From the NCBI GenBank assembly GCA_030762935.1, contig CM060891.1, positions 188,501 through 252,500 of the forward strand: 64,000 nt of DNA. The letters run 5' to 3'. The DNA is from Hymenopus coronatus. Its lineage: Eukaryota; Arthropoda; Insecta; Mantodea; Hymenopodidae. Made by a program: the position numbers and the translations under genes. The notes beneath the pieces are model-generated. The model searched no databases. It worked only from the letters and a program-made list of their open reading frames with translations, and was not told the DNA's origin. The stretch's first letter is position 1; every line of letters starts with the position of its first letter. This document shows positions 23,300 to 32,349 of the stretch, piece after piece.

Positions 23300-23720
23300 T
23301 TATATAGATTTAAAATAACATTTCCATAAGTTAGGATATGATTTTAATAGACTTTGAATAACCGGAAAAGAATATCCATCCGAAAATAATTTAAGCACTG
23401 TAATACATAGATGGCCACAAATTACTTGTGACGTTTGTTGCACAATGTCTGCTCTAACAAATTTTAAGAAATCTATTCTATTTCCCTTTAAATATTTAAA
23501 GATTTTGGTAATCCAGTTCCAAAAGAATCGAAAACATACGCTATTTTACCTTCTTTCCAATAACATATCCAATGTGTTCCTATACTAGAATTATCTTCAA
23601 AGTTAACAACTCCACATTCTATATCTTTTGGTTTTAATGGAAGTGTATCTGACAAATACTCCTAAAATTCTTAATACCTAATTTTTTAACGTAATTAATA
23701 AAATCTATGTTACTCAAAGG
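23300..23720 (-). pseudogene. Adenain-type cysteine protease (broken)
   Basis: Capsid maturation protease of the adenovirus C5 type. It begins within the end of the preceding frame (LSNIDFINYVKKLGIKNF), then shifts frame to the segment with the catalytic His in GTHWICYW (about 23557-23580) and the acidic partner in VFDSFG. A second frameshift leads to the oxyanion Gln and catalytic Cys in QQTSQVICGHLC (about 23405-23445). The order His-Asp-Gln-Cys and the Cys-Gly pair are as in the family. The stop TAA directly abuts the ATG of the next gene. Two indels make it inactive as read. Confidence 0.85.
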
Positions 23721-24029
23721 TGAGACATTAGCTGTTAAAGCCCCAATAATCATAGGTATCGTAAATACAAAACCTCCATATTTTATTTCAATTGAACCTC
23801 CAAGTTTTGCTTTTTTAAGCGTATTAACTGCTTTCATATATTCACTTAATGTTACACCATTTCCTACCTTAGCTGGTGTTGGTTTCTTAGCTTCTATAAG
23901 TTCTCTTATTTTAAGAATTGTCTGTATAATTGTCGATAATGGAAAAATGGATCCACCATATTGAACATTGCTTCCTTTTTTAAAGCTTCTCAGAAATTTT
24001 TCAATGATAAGTAACGCTGGTAGTAACAT
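23634..24029 (-). CDS. Hydrophobic capsid-associated protein leading into the protease
   Basis: A 131-codon frame from ATG 24029 (AATAAATG). It opens with a hydrophobic/basic helix (MLLPALLIIEKFLRSFKKG), has two Gly-Gly-Ser/Ile motifs (YGGSIF, LGGSIEIKYGG) and a hydrophobic segment FVFTIPMIIGAL. Its last 25 or so codons are the start of the adenain-type protease. The layout suggests a pVI-like or membrane-active peptide made as a fusion with the protease and possibly cut at the Gly-Gly sites. That cleavage is inference. The frame is open but ends artificially where the protease frame shifts. Confidence 0.6.
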   Translation of the reverse strand: MLLPALLIIEKFLRSFKKGSNVQYGGSIFPLSTIIQTILKIRELIEAKKPTPAKVGNGVTLSEYMKAVNTLKKAKLGGSIEIKYGGFVFTIPMIIGALTANVSPLSNIDFINYVKKLGIKNFRSICQIHFH

Positions 24030-24054
24030 TTATTGTAGAAAAAGTATGCGATTT

Positions 24055-25433
24055 TTATAGACAAGCAGGTATTCCTATTTTTCGTTCAATAATTCCAAAA
24101 CCTAATTTACGTTTTGTCCACATTCCTCCTCTTACTAATGCAGCGTCAAAATTATCACCTAATGGTATATTAGGATCGTTTTGAATTTCCTTGTCTGCTA
24201 ATTGTAATTCTTTATCTGCTATATGTCTTGATTCTAAATCTTTATGATCTCTATAGGCTATGTCGTGATTTGAACATGCAGAATCCAAATTGTTAATAGG
24301 TTCATCACCTCTTGCTAATCGTCCATCTAGTTTAGTCCAGGTCCACAGTAGTTATACTTTTTTCCTCTTGTGAAGTTATACACATGCATTTCTGGCATTA
24401 TTCCTGAATTCAAAATGTTATTAAAAAAGCCTGAACCATACTTGCCACTTAAAATACTTTTTGGTGTACATTTAATTAAAGACCCTAATATATGTGCAGC
24501 ATTTTGATTAGTTTCCATATTCGTATCGATCGTATTAAGCTGTTTAAAATACATATCATAAATACCTGCTATTTCATTCTTAATTTCTGGACTATGATTG
24601 CCTACTTTCCATGCACCATCAAGAAGACCAATTCTTTTTAAAAGTTGACCGATATTATCCAATAATATATATTCTTTCTGTTTTCCTGTGTACGTTTCTA
24701 GAACTCCTTTACCAACTCTAGGGGAAGAAAGATAAGAATCAGATCTAGACCTAAGTCTTCCGGTTAATTTATCCCACATTGGTTGAATATAATTATAATA
24801 CTTACTGCCTTGACTAGATTTTGGTCTTCCAGTATTTGGGTCATTAATTTGATAAATAGCATTAGATTTTATAAGTATTTCTTCATAGTTTAATAAATCT
24901 TCAGGTTTAACTATACCTTGTGGAATTATTTTGTTAGTAAGCAAAGTGAGCAAACCATCTGTTCCATTATATGTTTTTCCTTCAATAATAATATTATCTC
25001 CATTTGGAATTATTTCCGAGTTTCCAATGTATAACTTTGTTCCATCTCCTCTAATTTCAAAAACTGGTTTACCTGTTTCATTTAGGTATCTTCCTAATTT
25101 TGGTCCTATATGAATAGTACTATAGTCTGTAATAGCTTGTGGTGGCAGGTTCGCAAGGGAAGCTTCTGATTGTGGGCTGAAAACTTCATTATCATCAAGA
25201 TTATGAAACCCAGGATTTTTAGAAAGTGGAATTAACTCATTAATGTTTTTATTTTTTTCAACTAAAGTGTGTAATTCATTCTTATTTTCTGCAATTGCAT
25301 CTATAATAGGCTGTTCTTTCCTTTTACTAAATTCATATAGCATTCTGGGATGTCTTTTCCAATCTTTAAATTGTTCTATTAATTGCTGTCTTAATTTTAG
25401 ACGTTCTTTTGGATCTTTTGGCAATTGACTCAT
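24055..25433 (-). pseudogene. DUF8207-like protein with C-terminal phospholipase A2 domain (one frameshift)
   Basis: From ATG 25433 (TATAAATG) a 368-codon frame holds a basic N-terminus (KERLKLRQQLIEQFKDWKR), a coiled segment and a middle domain with GDGTKLYIGNSEI, NGTDGLLTLL and NDPNTGRPKSS, which I match to the DUF8207 type common in arthropod Maverick-like loci. It ends with the calcium-loop motif YCGPG. One frameshift near 24335 separates this from the rest of the PLA2 domain, which has the His-Asp catalytic motif SACSNHDIAY and a C-terminal basic tail. Parvovirus capsid proteins carry a similar PLA2 domain for membrane passage; a comparable virion role here is inference. Confidence 0.82.
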
Positions 25434-25522
25434 TTATAGACAAAAATATATAACTTTCATATGTTAACGTTATCTTTAACGTTATGTTTGACGTACGTTT
25501 TTAGTAAAAAATTACGTATGTT

Positions 25523-26209
25523 TTACGTTAATTTTATAAAATCTTTTATTTGTTTGCGATATTTGCCATCACTAGGTGTTCTTGTCATATCGATAGTGAT
25601 AAAGCCAAATCGATCTTTCCAGCACATATTACATAGTTCTTTAAATTTATCTAAAGTCATATCTGCTCCAACAAATTCATCGTAAGCGCGTTTAAGATTA
25701 TTATTGTCTTGTTTATATAAACAGATAAAATTGGAATTCTCTCTTATGAGCTGCTTTGGAATTTTAGTATAAGTTTGACCCAAGCAAAGTGCGCTAATTC
25801 CTTTATGCCTACCTCTAAAATATATCTCTCTTACTATGTCTTGGTTTTCTAAGATCCAATCATCTATAACAACTAAAGAATTATCTTTCATTTGGTCTAA
25901 TGGTATTATGTCATCTTTATCTATAAATGTTGCAAAGCATTTACCTGTTTCATTTTCAATAGCTTTAAATATTTTCTGTAATTGTTTGTATTTCTTCTGA
26001 TATGAAGTCTTACATAATATATAGTAATGATAGGCATCTATCCAGCCTTTTTTCAGAATAAAATTATCATTCGTTAAAACTGTTTTTCCACATCCTGATG
26101 ATCCTACTATTAATGTTCTAATAGTTGTTGGCAATAACTCACCGGTTATTCTAAATTCTTCATGTTCATCTTCTGGTATATATGTTGTGTCCCAATCGGT
26201 AGTTTTCAT
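25523..26209 (-). CDS. Genome-packaging ATPase (FtsK/HerA, A32-like)
   Basis: A 228-aa intact frame from ATG 26209 (TATAAATG). Walker A is GSSGCGKT at about residue 37 and Walker B is NSLVVIDDW near residue 115. FRGRHKGISALCLGQTY follows, with the sensor-type Gln seen in this family of viral packaging ATPases. Length is normal for Maverick ATPases. The protein would translocate DNA into the capsid. The gene is divergent from the penton gene, with only 28 bp between the two start codons. Confidence 0.92.
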   Translation of the reverse strand: MKTTDWDTTYIPEDEHEEFRITGELLPTTIRTLIVGSSGCGKTVLTNDNFILKKGWIDAYHYYILCKTSYQKKYKQLQKIFKAIENETGKCFATFIDKDDIIPLDQMKDNSLVVIDDWILENQDIVREIYFRGRHKGISALCLGQTYTKIPKQLIRENSNFICLYKQDNNNLKRAYDEFVGADMTLDKFKELCNMCWKDRFGFITIDMTRTPSDGKYRKQIKDFIKLT

Positions 26210-26237
26210 TTATAAAACAAAATTATTCTCTCAATAA
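26210..26237. promoter_or_regulatory. 28-bp divergent start region between ATPase and penton genes
   Basis: It separates two divergent ATG codons and contains TATAAA read toward the ATPase and CAATAA read toward the penton gene. It must hold both start signals unless they extend into the coding sequences. Both genes have the TAAATG start context. Confidence 0.5.
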
Positions 26238-26858
26238 ATGTACATTGCATTAGAAGGAACTACTTCAGAATTACATTTGCGACATTCTGAACCTATGACC
26301 ATTGATAATGAACATATTTCTGTTCTAAGTTTTTATGCTACTTTTCTAACACCAAATGTTAATGATTGTGTCTTTGAAAATATCATATTTGAAAAAGGAC
26401 AATATACATTTAATGACTTGATGGCAAAACTAAATAAAGCTACAGATAGAATCATGATTACTAACAAAGGAAACCAAGATTTGGATTTCACAAATTTTGG
26501 GAAGTTGTTAGAATTTTCTAAGAATCCTGTTATTAAACCTGGCGAAACAAAAACAGGGCATGATTCACCTAATTTTATACCTTTTAACACCATTAACATT
26601 GAATGTAATTTAGTTTCAAATGCCGGATTCATCACCAAATATAATAATCGCCAGCACAAACACAGTGATGATGTTGCCAAATTTAAACCTAATGTACCCT
26701 TTAAAGATCATATAATTTATGAGTCGGCAAATCCTTACGAGTTGCCTATTCATCATCTTGATTCAGTTAGAGATATTAAAGTTTCTATCACAGACGAAAA
26801 TGGAAATCTGATTGACTTTGGTAGTTCTAAAATTGAAACAGTTTTACGAATTCGTTAA
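26238..26858 (+). CDS. Penton-like minor capsid protein
   Basis: A 206-aa intact frame from ATG 26238 (AATAAATG). Sequence features fit the single jelly-roll penton of Mavericks: length near 200 aa, a beta-rich pattern, and the terminal strand motif VSITDENGNLIDFGSSKI followed by VLRIR, typical for this family's end. It lies directly upstream of the major capsid gene with a 24-bp gap, the usual penton-hexon order. It would form the capsid vertices. The assignment rests on pattern and context, not a catalytic motif. Confidence 0.82.
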   Translation: MYIALEGTTSELHLRHSEPMTIDNEHISVLSFYATFLTPNVNDCVFENIIFEKGQYTFNDLMAKLNKATDRIMITNKGNQDLDFTNFGKLLEFSKNPVIKPGETKTGHDSPNFIPFNTINIECNLVSNAGFITKYNNRQHKHSDDVAKFKPNVPFKDHIIYESANPYELPIHHLDSVRDIKVSITDENGNLIDFGSSKIETVLRIR

Positions 26859-26882
26859 TTTTTTTTTTTTTTTTATCATTAA

Positions 26883-28094
26883 ATGGACATCAAAAGTATC
26901 GAACAATACCAAACGAGATCATTTGAATTGAATGACTCAACTAGATATAATTTAAATAAAACACTCAGTAATTTAGACATAGGTCTAAACATTGCTGATG
27001 GTACTTATTTACCAAGTAGATCAATTGCTTACATGCAGTTTGAGCCACGTGGAAAGGCTTCAAATGGTGAATTTAATGTTGCAGATAACATAAAACTTGT
27101 AAATAATTACTTTCCACGAATGTTTAAGAAAGCATATTTAAAAAGCTTTGGTGAAGTTATAGAAAAAGTAGATAATCCCGGTTTAATAAGCGATGTGCTT
27201 ATTGATCTATTTGTTCCAAAAACAAACATGCGTTTATATAAAGGTGCTGGTTTTATTAATGATGGGAAACTTAATTATGAAGCAGGACAAATTTATGAAG
27301 TATCGTTCCCACCAGAATTTATATTTAGCTTCTTTAGATATAATAAACAACCTTTGTGTAATTTAGGTTTAACTGTTTCATTCGAGAGAGCAGCTAATGA
27401 TTCATGTTTTAACAGATGGGACACATTAAAAGCTGATAAATCAGTTGAAAAAGTTGCTCCACATGAGGCTAAAATTGTCATAAAAGAATTTAAAATCAAA
27501 GTTCCAATCATAGGATATGAACCGGATTATGCTTTAATTCAGAAACAGAAACTGCTAAAAAATCCAAAATTGAAATTTAACTTCTTTGTTTGGAGCGTTA
27601 TGGAGAAACATAATTTTATTGGGAAGAACATCAACATCAATGCCACAACAGCTTTTAATAATTTACAATTCGATAATCCTGATATCTGTATCACACGTTT
27701 TCAAACGAATAGGCCAAACGATCAGAAAAGAGATTCTAGTGAATATGATCATTGTCAGCTTGAGAACTGGTCTTTCAAAAATTCTAGAAATGAAGAATTT
27801 CCCATAGAAAGACAAAAACTGAAAATTATGAATCATTGTTATCAAGTAGCATATGATGCTTACGCTTCATTAGCTGAAAGATAGGCAGGTAACAAATGTG
27901 TTAGATGGAACGTAGATGAATTTGTTCTAAGACAATTTATGGTAGTAATGGATATGACAATTAGAAACAATATTATATATGCAGATAAAAATCAACTGAT
28001 AAATAGTTTAGAATTTGGTGCTAATGTTCCAGCTAATACAATCATTTATCTTATTATGGGTGGAGAAAAAACAATAACTATCGATCTAGTTTGA
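26883..28094 (+). pseudogene. Major capsid protein (double jelly-roll), one in-frame stop
   Basis: From ATG 26883 (ATTAAATG) the frame runs 333 codons to TAG at 27882-27884. The same frame then continues open for 69 codons to TGA at 28092-28094, and that last part reads like the family's C-terminal strands (FVLRQFMVVMDMTIRN). So a single nonsense change, not a frameshift, interrupts a protein of about 400 residues. It starts MDIKSIEQYQTRSFELN and contains long beta-rich stretches such as FNFFVWSVMEKHNF. It would be the hexon-type coat subunit. It sits between penton and MMP on the same strand. Confidence 0.82.
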
Positions 28095-28126
28095 AAAAGG
28101 TTACAGAGGAAATTTAAATCTAATAA

Positions 28127-29598
28127 ATGAGAATTAGTGTAATTACTATTTTATCATGTTTAATGCTAATAAATGCTAATCAAACTTTAAATGTTATTTC
28201 ACATCTTCACAATTTCGGATATCTTAGTGTGGAAAAACAGGAACTTAAAAGAGTCGATCAAAAAAGTCTTACAGATGCTGTTTTATTATTTCAAGAATAT
28301 TATAATTTAACAACAGATGGTTCACTTAATTCCGGAGTATTAACTTTAATTAATTCCAAAAGATGTGGAAATGTGGATAATCCTTCCGGATTTACTACGT
28401 TGTCGAATAAATGGAAAACAAAACATTTAAGATTGCATTATGCAGGTGCAAATGGAACTATAACTAATATTGCGGATTCTGCATTTAAAGTGTGGGAACG
28501 CTATAGTGGATTAACTTTTGAACATAACATTTTAAAACCAGATATTCTAATTTCAAATAAACGTTTGAATCATAAATATCAGAAGAAATATGGATATTGT
28601 ACTAGTAAATTTGATGGTATTGGCGGTACTGCAGCACATGCATTTCACCCAGAACATAATTCTTTGGTAGAAATTCACATAGATGCCGACGAAGACTGGT
28701 ATTTAAAAATGGATAAATTAAGTCCCAGCGAAAAAACTAACTTGTTTTCCGTTTTAATACATGAAATCGGACATTCTCTAGGATTATCACATACTAATGA
28801 AAAAGAAGCCGTTATGTATCCATATTACACAAGCGATGTAATAGATTTACACCATGATGACATTTTGGGAATACAAACCCTTTACGGACTTCCATCTCCA
28901 ATAGTTCCAGAAACACAACCTACAGTAACTACTGTGGTAGATGAAATAACACCAAATTTATGCGATCTTAAGAATGTTCACACTTTTCTAATAACCAATC
29001 AATTAATGTATATATTTTACAATAAGTGGTTTTGGATCTATGATTTACAGGAAGAAACTTATAACAATAAGCCACAGTTAATACGCGATTGGTTACATTT
29101 CTTACCTCAAGATTTCAAAAGAATAAACGCTATATATCAGAGACCAAATGGGGAAGTAGTTTTAATCATAGAAAAACAAATATACATGGTAGAATATCCA
29201 AGTTTAAATTTAGTGTCTGATTATCCAAAATCATTCTCTGATTTGGGTATATCCATAAATGTTAAAATTAATTCAATGTATAATTCGTATACGGGTCAAA
29301 CTTATATGTTCTTCAATGATGATTATTATATAGAAATTGATGAATGCACCTTTAAAGCGAGGTATCATGGCCTAGTTAGCAAACGATTTTCTGAGTACCA
29401 ACTGCAATGGAATCAGCTTTTAGATACATAAATGGAATGATGTATTTCTTTAAAAATAACACATATTTCGAATATAATGAACTTACAAATCATTTAGTTA
29501 AAGCGGGTAAAAACAACTTGTCTATATTTGGAATAGAATGTATTAACACATATGAAGGTTTATTTGAAAAAATAAAAAGTTTTGCAAATAATTTATAA
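28127..29598 (+). pseudogene. Captured matrix metalloproteinase with hemopexin domain (one frameshift)
   Basis: A secreted zinc endopeptidase carried by the provirus, 32 bp after the capsid gene, start AATAAATG. The 434-codon frame shows a signal peptide (about residues 1-18), peptidoglycan-binding-like prodomain, cysteine-switch-like KRCGNVD (Cys80; the usual Pro and Pro-Asp context is altered), and a catalytic domain with HEIGHSLGLSH (212-222) and Met-turn VMYP (Met230). A Pro/Thr hinge at about 257-275 leads to hemopexin repeats from residue 276. A frameshift near 29420 moves the last hemopexin repeat into another frame ending at 29598. It has no introns. MMPs cut extracellular matrix; aid to virus spread through basal lamina is inference. 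Confidence 0.93.
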
Positions 29599-29611
29599 TT
29601 GTCGCGTAATT

Positions 29612-30335
29612 ATTAGCCTAATTCATTATATCAATCGACATAAATTCTTCCTCAACGGAAGACTTACTCATACTAAATAAGCAAGCAGACGGCTACAGAT
29701 TGTCACTAACTCAAGAACATCCGGGCATGACGCGGAAGCAGGAAAACTTCGCTCACGCCATTTTGCTGTCTCATTAAATAGCGTAATCTGATAGTACAAC
29801 TTGAAACTATTTAGTGGCGCTATCTAGTTTCTCCACTGCATAAAAAGAATTGCAATCGTTAATATTGAATCAATAATTACTTGAATATGCAAGTGTTTAA
29901 GATTGTCATTGTCATTCGTTGATCATTTGGCTTTAAAAAATGTTAAATAAAAAGACTGTTTAAAAACTCTGTCATTTGTACAGTTTATACCCCCGCTTTG
30001 ATACACAACTGCTTGTCCTTGGCTAATTGGCAGGAGGTTTCTTGTGTATATCTGTATGATTTCTGGCCAGAGCATATAGTTTAAATCTAAGGACTCCATT
30101 TCAGAGCACTCGCGATGCGTAGGATATGTAGGAAACGATAGGTATGAAAGCGAATAGGGGCCCCTTAAAATATAAAATTTCGCCATTGCGTCTGATATGT
30201 CGTGTTCAAATAGAGCTAAAGTACGAAGCTGGATGGTAACATAACAATTCCTCGGCGAAATGCATGACTGACAATGGCAGGGTAGGTAGGTGAAACTTCG
30301 GCCGAAGTTTCTTTTGAAAAATCTTAAATTTGCTT
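29612..30335. other. Likely insertion inside the provirus, identity unknown
   Basis: Just after the MMP stop, the complete copy and the older copy share a GTAATT-type string (29605-29612 and 1210-1220). The next shared block, with CTTTATA...ATAATTCTTCAT, is at 30341-30375 here but only about 10 bp away in the older copy (1229-1262). So about 720 bp appear inserted here. This stretch is richer in GC than its surroundings and has no clear inverted repeats or coding frame. Confidence 0.45.
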
Positions 30336-30553
30336 TTTACCTTTATAATCTCAGCAAATAAAATAATTCTTCATTTAGTTACAAATGTAGAATTCAAATA
30401 AAAACAAACAATATCTTCAATTTCTTGACAATTTATACATCTTTTTGTAACTTCAGAAACCTCAACAATTGTTTGTATTTTGTGCTCTATATTAATTATT
30501 ACCTGTTTTGTACAGAGGACTAAGTTTTGCATTTAAAATATTTTATGTACTAA

Positions 30554-30856
30554 ATGGTAGAACAACAAAGCCACAATAATGATATGAAAGAATTTCTATA
30601 TCCCCAAAGCGCTCAAGATTTAAAGGAACAACTAAACGCATCATCAGAGTACATAAAGTTACAGGACTTAGAATTAAATGTATCATACAATATTACAAAT
30701 GGAAATAATATAAAGACGAAATATGGAGATAAAGCACAACTTACATTAAATAACAAATATAAACTATTATTACCTAATCGGTACGCTAATTTATTAAATA
30801 ATGAAAAAATACAAATGCGTAATAACCAGACGAAACATGAGATTGAATTCGTGTAA
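30554..30856 (+). CDS. Small provirus protein next to the right inverted repeat
   Basis: A 100-aa intact frame from ATG 30554 (CTAAATG) to a TAA at 30854-30856, whose last bases enter the right inverted repeat. The N-terminus is polar (QQSHNNDMKEFLYPQSAQDL). A compact basic part follows with LELNVSYNI, IKTKYGDKAQLTL and YKLLLPNRYANLL. The pattern resembles small beta-barrel (OB-like) nucleic-acid binders seen near Maverick-like loci; I cannot confirm the family. A similar broken protein lies at 7644-7970 in the older copy. A DNA-replication or single-strand-binding role is a guess. Confidence 0.6.
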   Translation: MVEQQSHNNDMKEFLYPQSAQDLKEQLNASSEYIKLQDLELNVSYNITNGNNIKTKYGDKAQLTLNNKYKLLLPNRYANLLNNEKIQMRNNQTKHEIEFV

Positions 30857-31040
30857 TTCTAATTGTAACTGGAGATATACTTAGATTTAATAAAATATTA
30901 TTAAGTAGTTTGGAGACTATTTTGTAGTTATTTAGCCTTATTTTCGACAGATTTTATTATTGTGTATTTTGGTTATATTTTTGCATAAAATTGTATAGTA
31001 TTCTGAACTTGTGTTATAACCGGCGGATTGCTATACTACT
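30853..31040 (-). repeat. Maverick right terminal inverted repeat
   Basis: About 188 bp complementary to 16199-16377. It has an extra block of about 20 bp near 30909-30930 (the region with TTTGGAGACTATTTTG) that is absent on the left. Termini are perfect. Confidence 0.93.
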
Positions 31041-31046
31041 GCCATT
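31041..31046. repeat. Maverick target-site duplication, right
   Basis: GCCATT, identical to 16193-16198. Read on the minus strand, the LINE ORF2 frame (MDLTLTVATLNFNG) runs into this site and continues on the other side of the provirus. Confidence 0.93.
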
Positions 31047-31126
31047 GAAATTTAACGTTGCTACCGTTAATGTGAGATCCATCAATAAAAGGCAAAAGTA
31101 AAGCAAAACAATACAAAACAATACAT

Positions 31127-32343
31127 TTAATACATATGTGTTATTGCCTTTCTACTTCTGTACTTATTCTTTCTTTTTAAGCAGTGAAAACCCCAATTTA
31201 CTTTCCTTTGCACTACAAGAAAGCACCTTTTGTTGTGCTTAGTTTCCAAGTTGTCCAGGCTGTATGGGGTCATCTGCTTCTCTTGTGTGCTGGTGCACAC
31301 TTTCCTTGCCAAGGGTTGCCTCAACCTCTTCATGCCACGTCTTAATTTCTGTTGGAGCCATCTTTTGTACCATAGGGTCGCGTATAATTTCAGCATTGTC
31401 AACACTTTTACTCCTGCGTGTCGTTTGTTTCTGTTCAAGTTGGTCTTTATGCGTAGTGTATGCCTTTTTCTTGCGTGTTGAGGCCATTTCAATGCTAGTA
31501 CTGCTGCCCTTGCCTTTCTTCTTTCGCGGCGGTTTGTTTGCATTCGTGCTCTCCCCATCACTGCTACTGTGTTTTGTCTTCTCGCATGAAGGTTCTTTTT
31601 CAGCTGTTTCGGTATTTATGTCCACTGGGAGGGGTTTAGTTTTCATAGATGCAATTGTTGCAGTACATTCCATTTCTGTATCAGAAGCATCAAAATTAGC
31701 ATCCTCCTTTGCATTACTAGCACAAACTTTCTCACCTATTTCTGGAGACTCAAATGTTTTGTGTTCAATTGTTTCTATCTGCACGGTACTAGTTTCCGTA
31801 ATGATATTCTCTGGTAAACCTTCATTTTGCTCTGGGCTGGTGGCAACAGCAGAAACCAGATCACTGAACTTCCTTACAGTAGGCGCAGGTTTGTCAGGGA
31901 TCATTCGCTGCGGACAAATATGTCTCATATGGGTAGAACTTCCACATTTAAAACAGGTTTGTTCCTGACCTAAATAGTAACAAATGGCTCATGTTTCCCG
32001 ATAATCACATTAGATGGAATGGGTTTCTTAATACCATTTGAGCCAGTCTATCTGTTTCTACCGTAGCAAATTTCCATTTAACGGTCCAGCTGTCCATTTT
32101 GACAAGATGTACATTTCCATAGTTATGTAGAGCATTTCTAATTCTTTCATCGGATATTTCAGGAGGAATATTATAAAGCCCGACAGTCGTAAATTCCTGA
32201 TCTGCTGGGGTTATTACCACATCTACCTTATTCCCATTCATTAAGGTTACTGTTGCGTTACCTGCATGTAAATATACTGCATTTTCTTTTCCTACAAGCT
32301 GAAAATGTAATTCATCAACACGTACCTTTAATTCTTCATCCAC
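31127..32343 (-). pseudogene. LINE ORF1 protein (RRM plus zinc knuckle, L1/Tx1 type), one frameshift
   Basis: RNA-binding ORF1 of the split LINE. The upstream frame (32005-32343) begins DEELKVRVDELHFQL and has an RRM-like fold with TVGLYNIPPEISDERI and VKWKFATVETDRLA. A frameshift near 31990 leads to a frame (31239 upstream to about 31980) with a CCHC knuckle CFKCGSSTHMRHIC and a long acidic/Ser-Thr-rich tail with a KPPRKKKGKG basic patch. The end is in doubt: one frame stops at 31239, while an overlapping basic frame runs to 31127. ORF2 starts about 45-150 bp downstream at 31083. Confidence 0.75.
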
Positions 32344-32349
32344 CCAATT

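Larger units (their letters stand above)
16199..31040 (+). mobile_element. Complete Maverick/Polinton (adintovirus-like) provirus with MMP gene
   Basis: The 14,842-bp element begins AGTAGTATAGCAATCC and ends with its exact complement, with inverted repeats of about 180 bp and a 6-bp duplication GCCATT on both sides. Gene content matches the Maverick/Polinton set: protein-primed DNA polymerase B, retroviral-type integrase with chromodomain, adenovirus-type protease, FtsK/HerA-type packaging ATPase, penton and major capsid proteins. Additional genes are a PLA2-domain protein, a coiled-coil protein and a secreted matrix metalloproteinase. Several genes have single frameshifts, so the copy is inactive as read. 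It inserted into a LINE whose reading frame can be followed across both borders. Confidence 0.95.
12010..32345 (-). mobile_element. L1/Tx1-type LINE, split by the Maverick provirus and a MITE
   Basis: A minus-strand non-LTR retrotransposon. ORF1 is at 31127-32343. ORF2 begins at ATG 31083, is interrupted after about 14 codons by the Maverick (16199-31040 plus one GCCATT duplication), resumes at 16198 and runs to about 12302. A T-run near 12018-12029 on the plus strand is the likely poly(A) end. MITE-1 copy A (12621-13453) sits between the RT part and the terminal zinc finger. Class is judged from the RT wording YRSISLLNYDYKLLARILANR and RQGCPASMNLF and from the zf-RVT-type C-terminus. ORF1 and ORF2 both carry frameshifts. 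Confidence 0.85.

Noticed and set aside
26333..26680. Minus-strand 115-codon frame
   Set aside because: It is antisense to the penton-like gene, which has proper start context and family pattern.
31230..31968. Long plus-strand frame rich in Ser/Leu/Cys
   Set aside because: It is the antisense shadow of the LINE ORF1 tail (CCHC knuckle and acidic tail on the minus strand).
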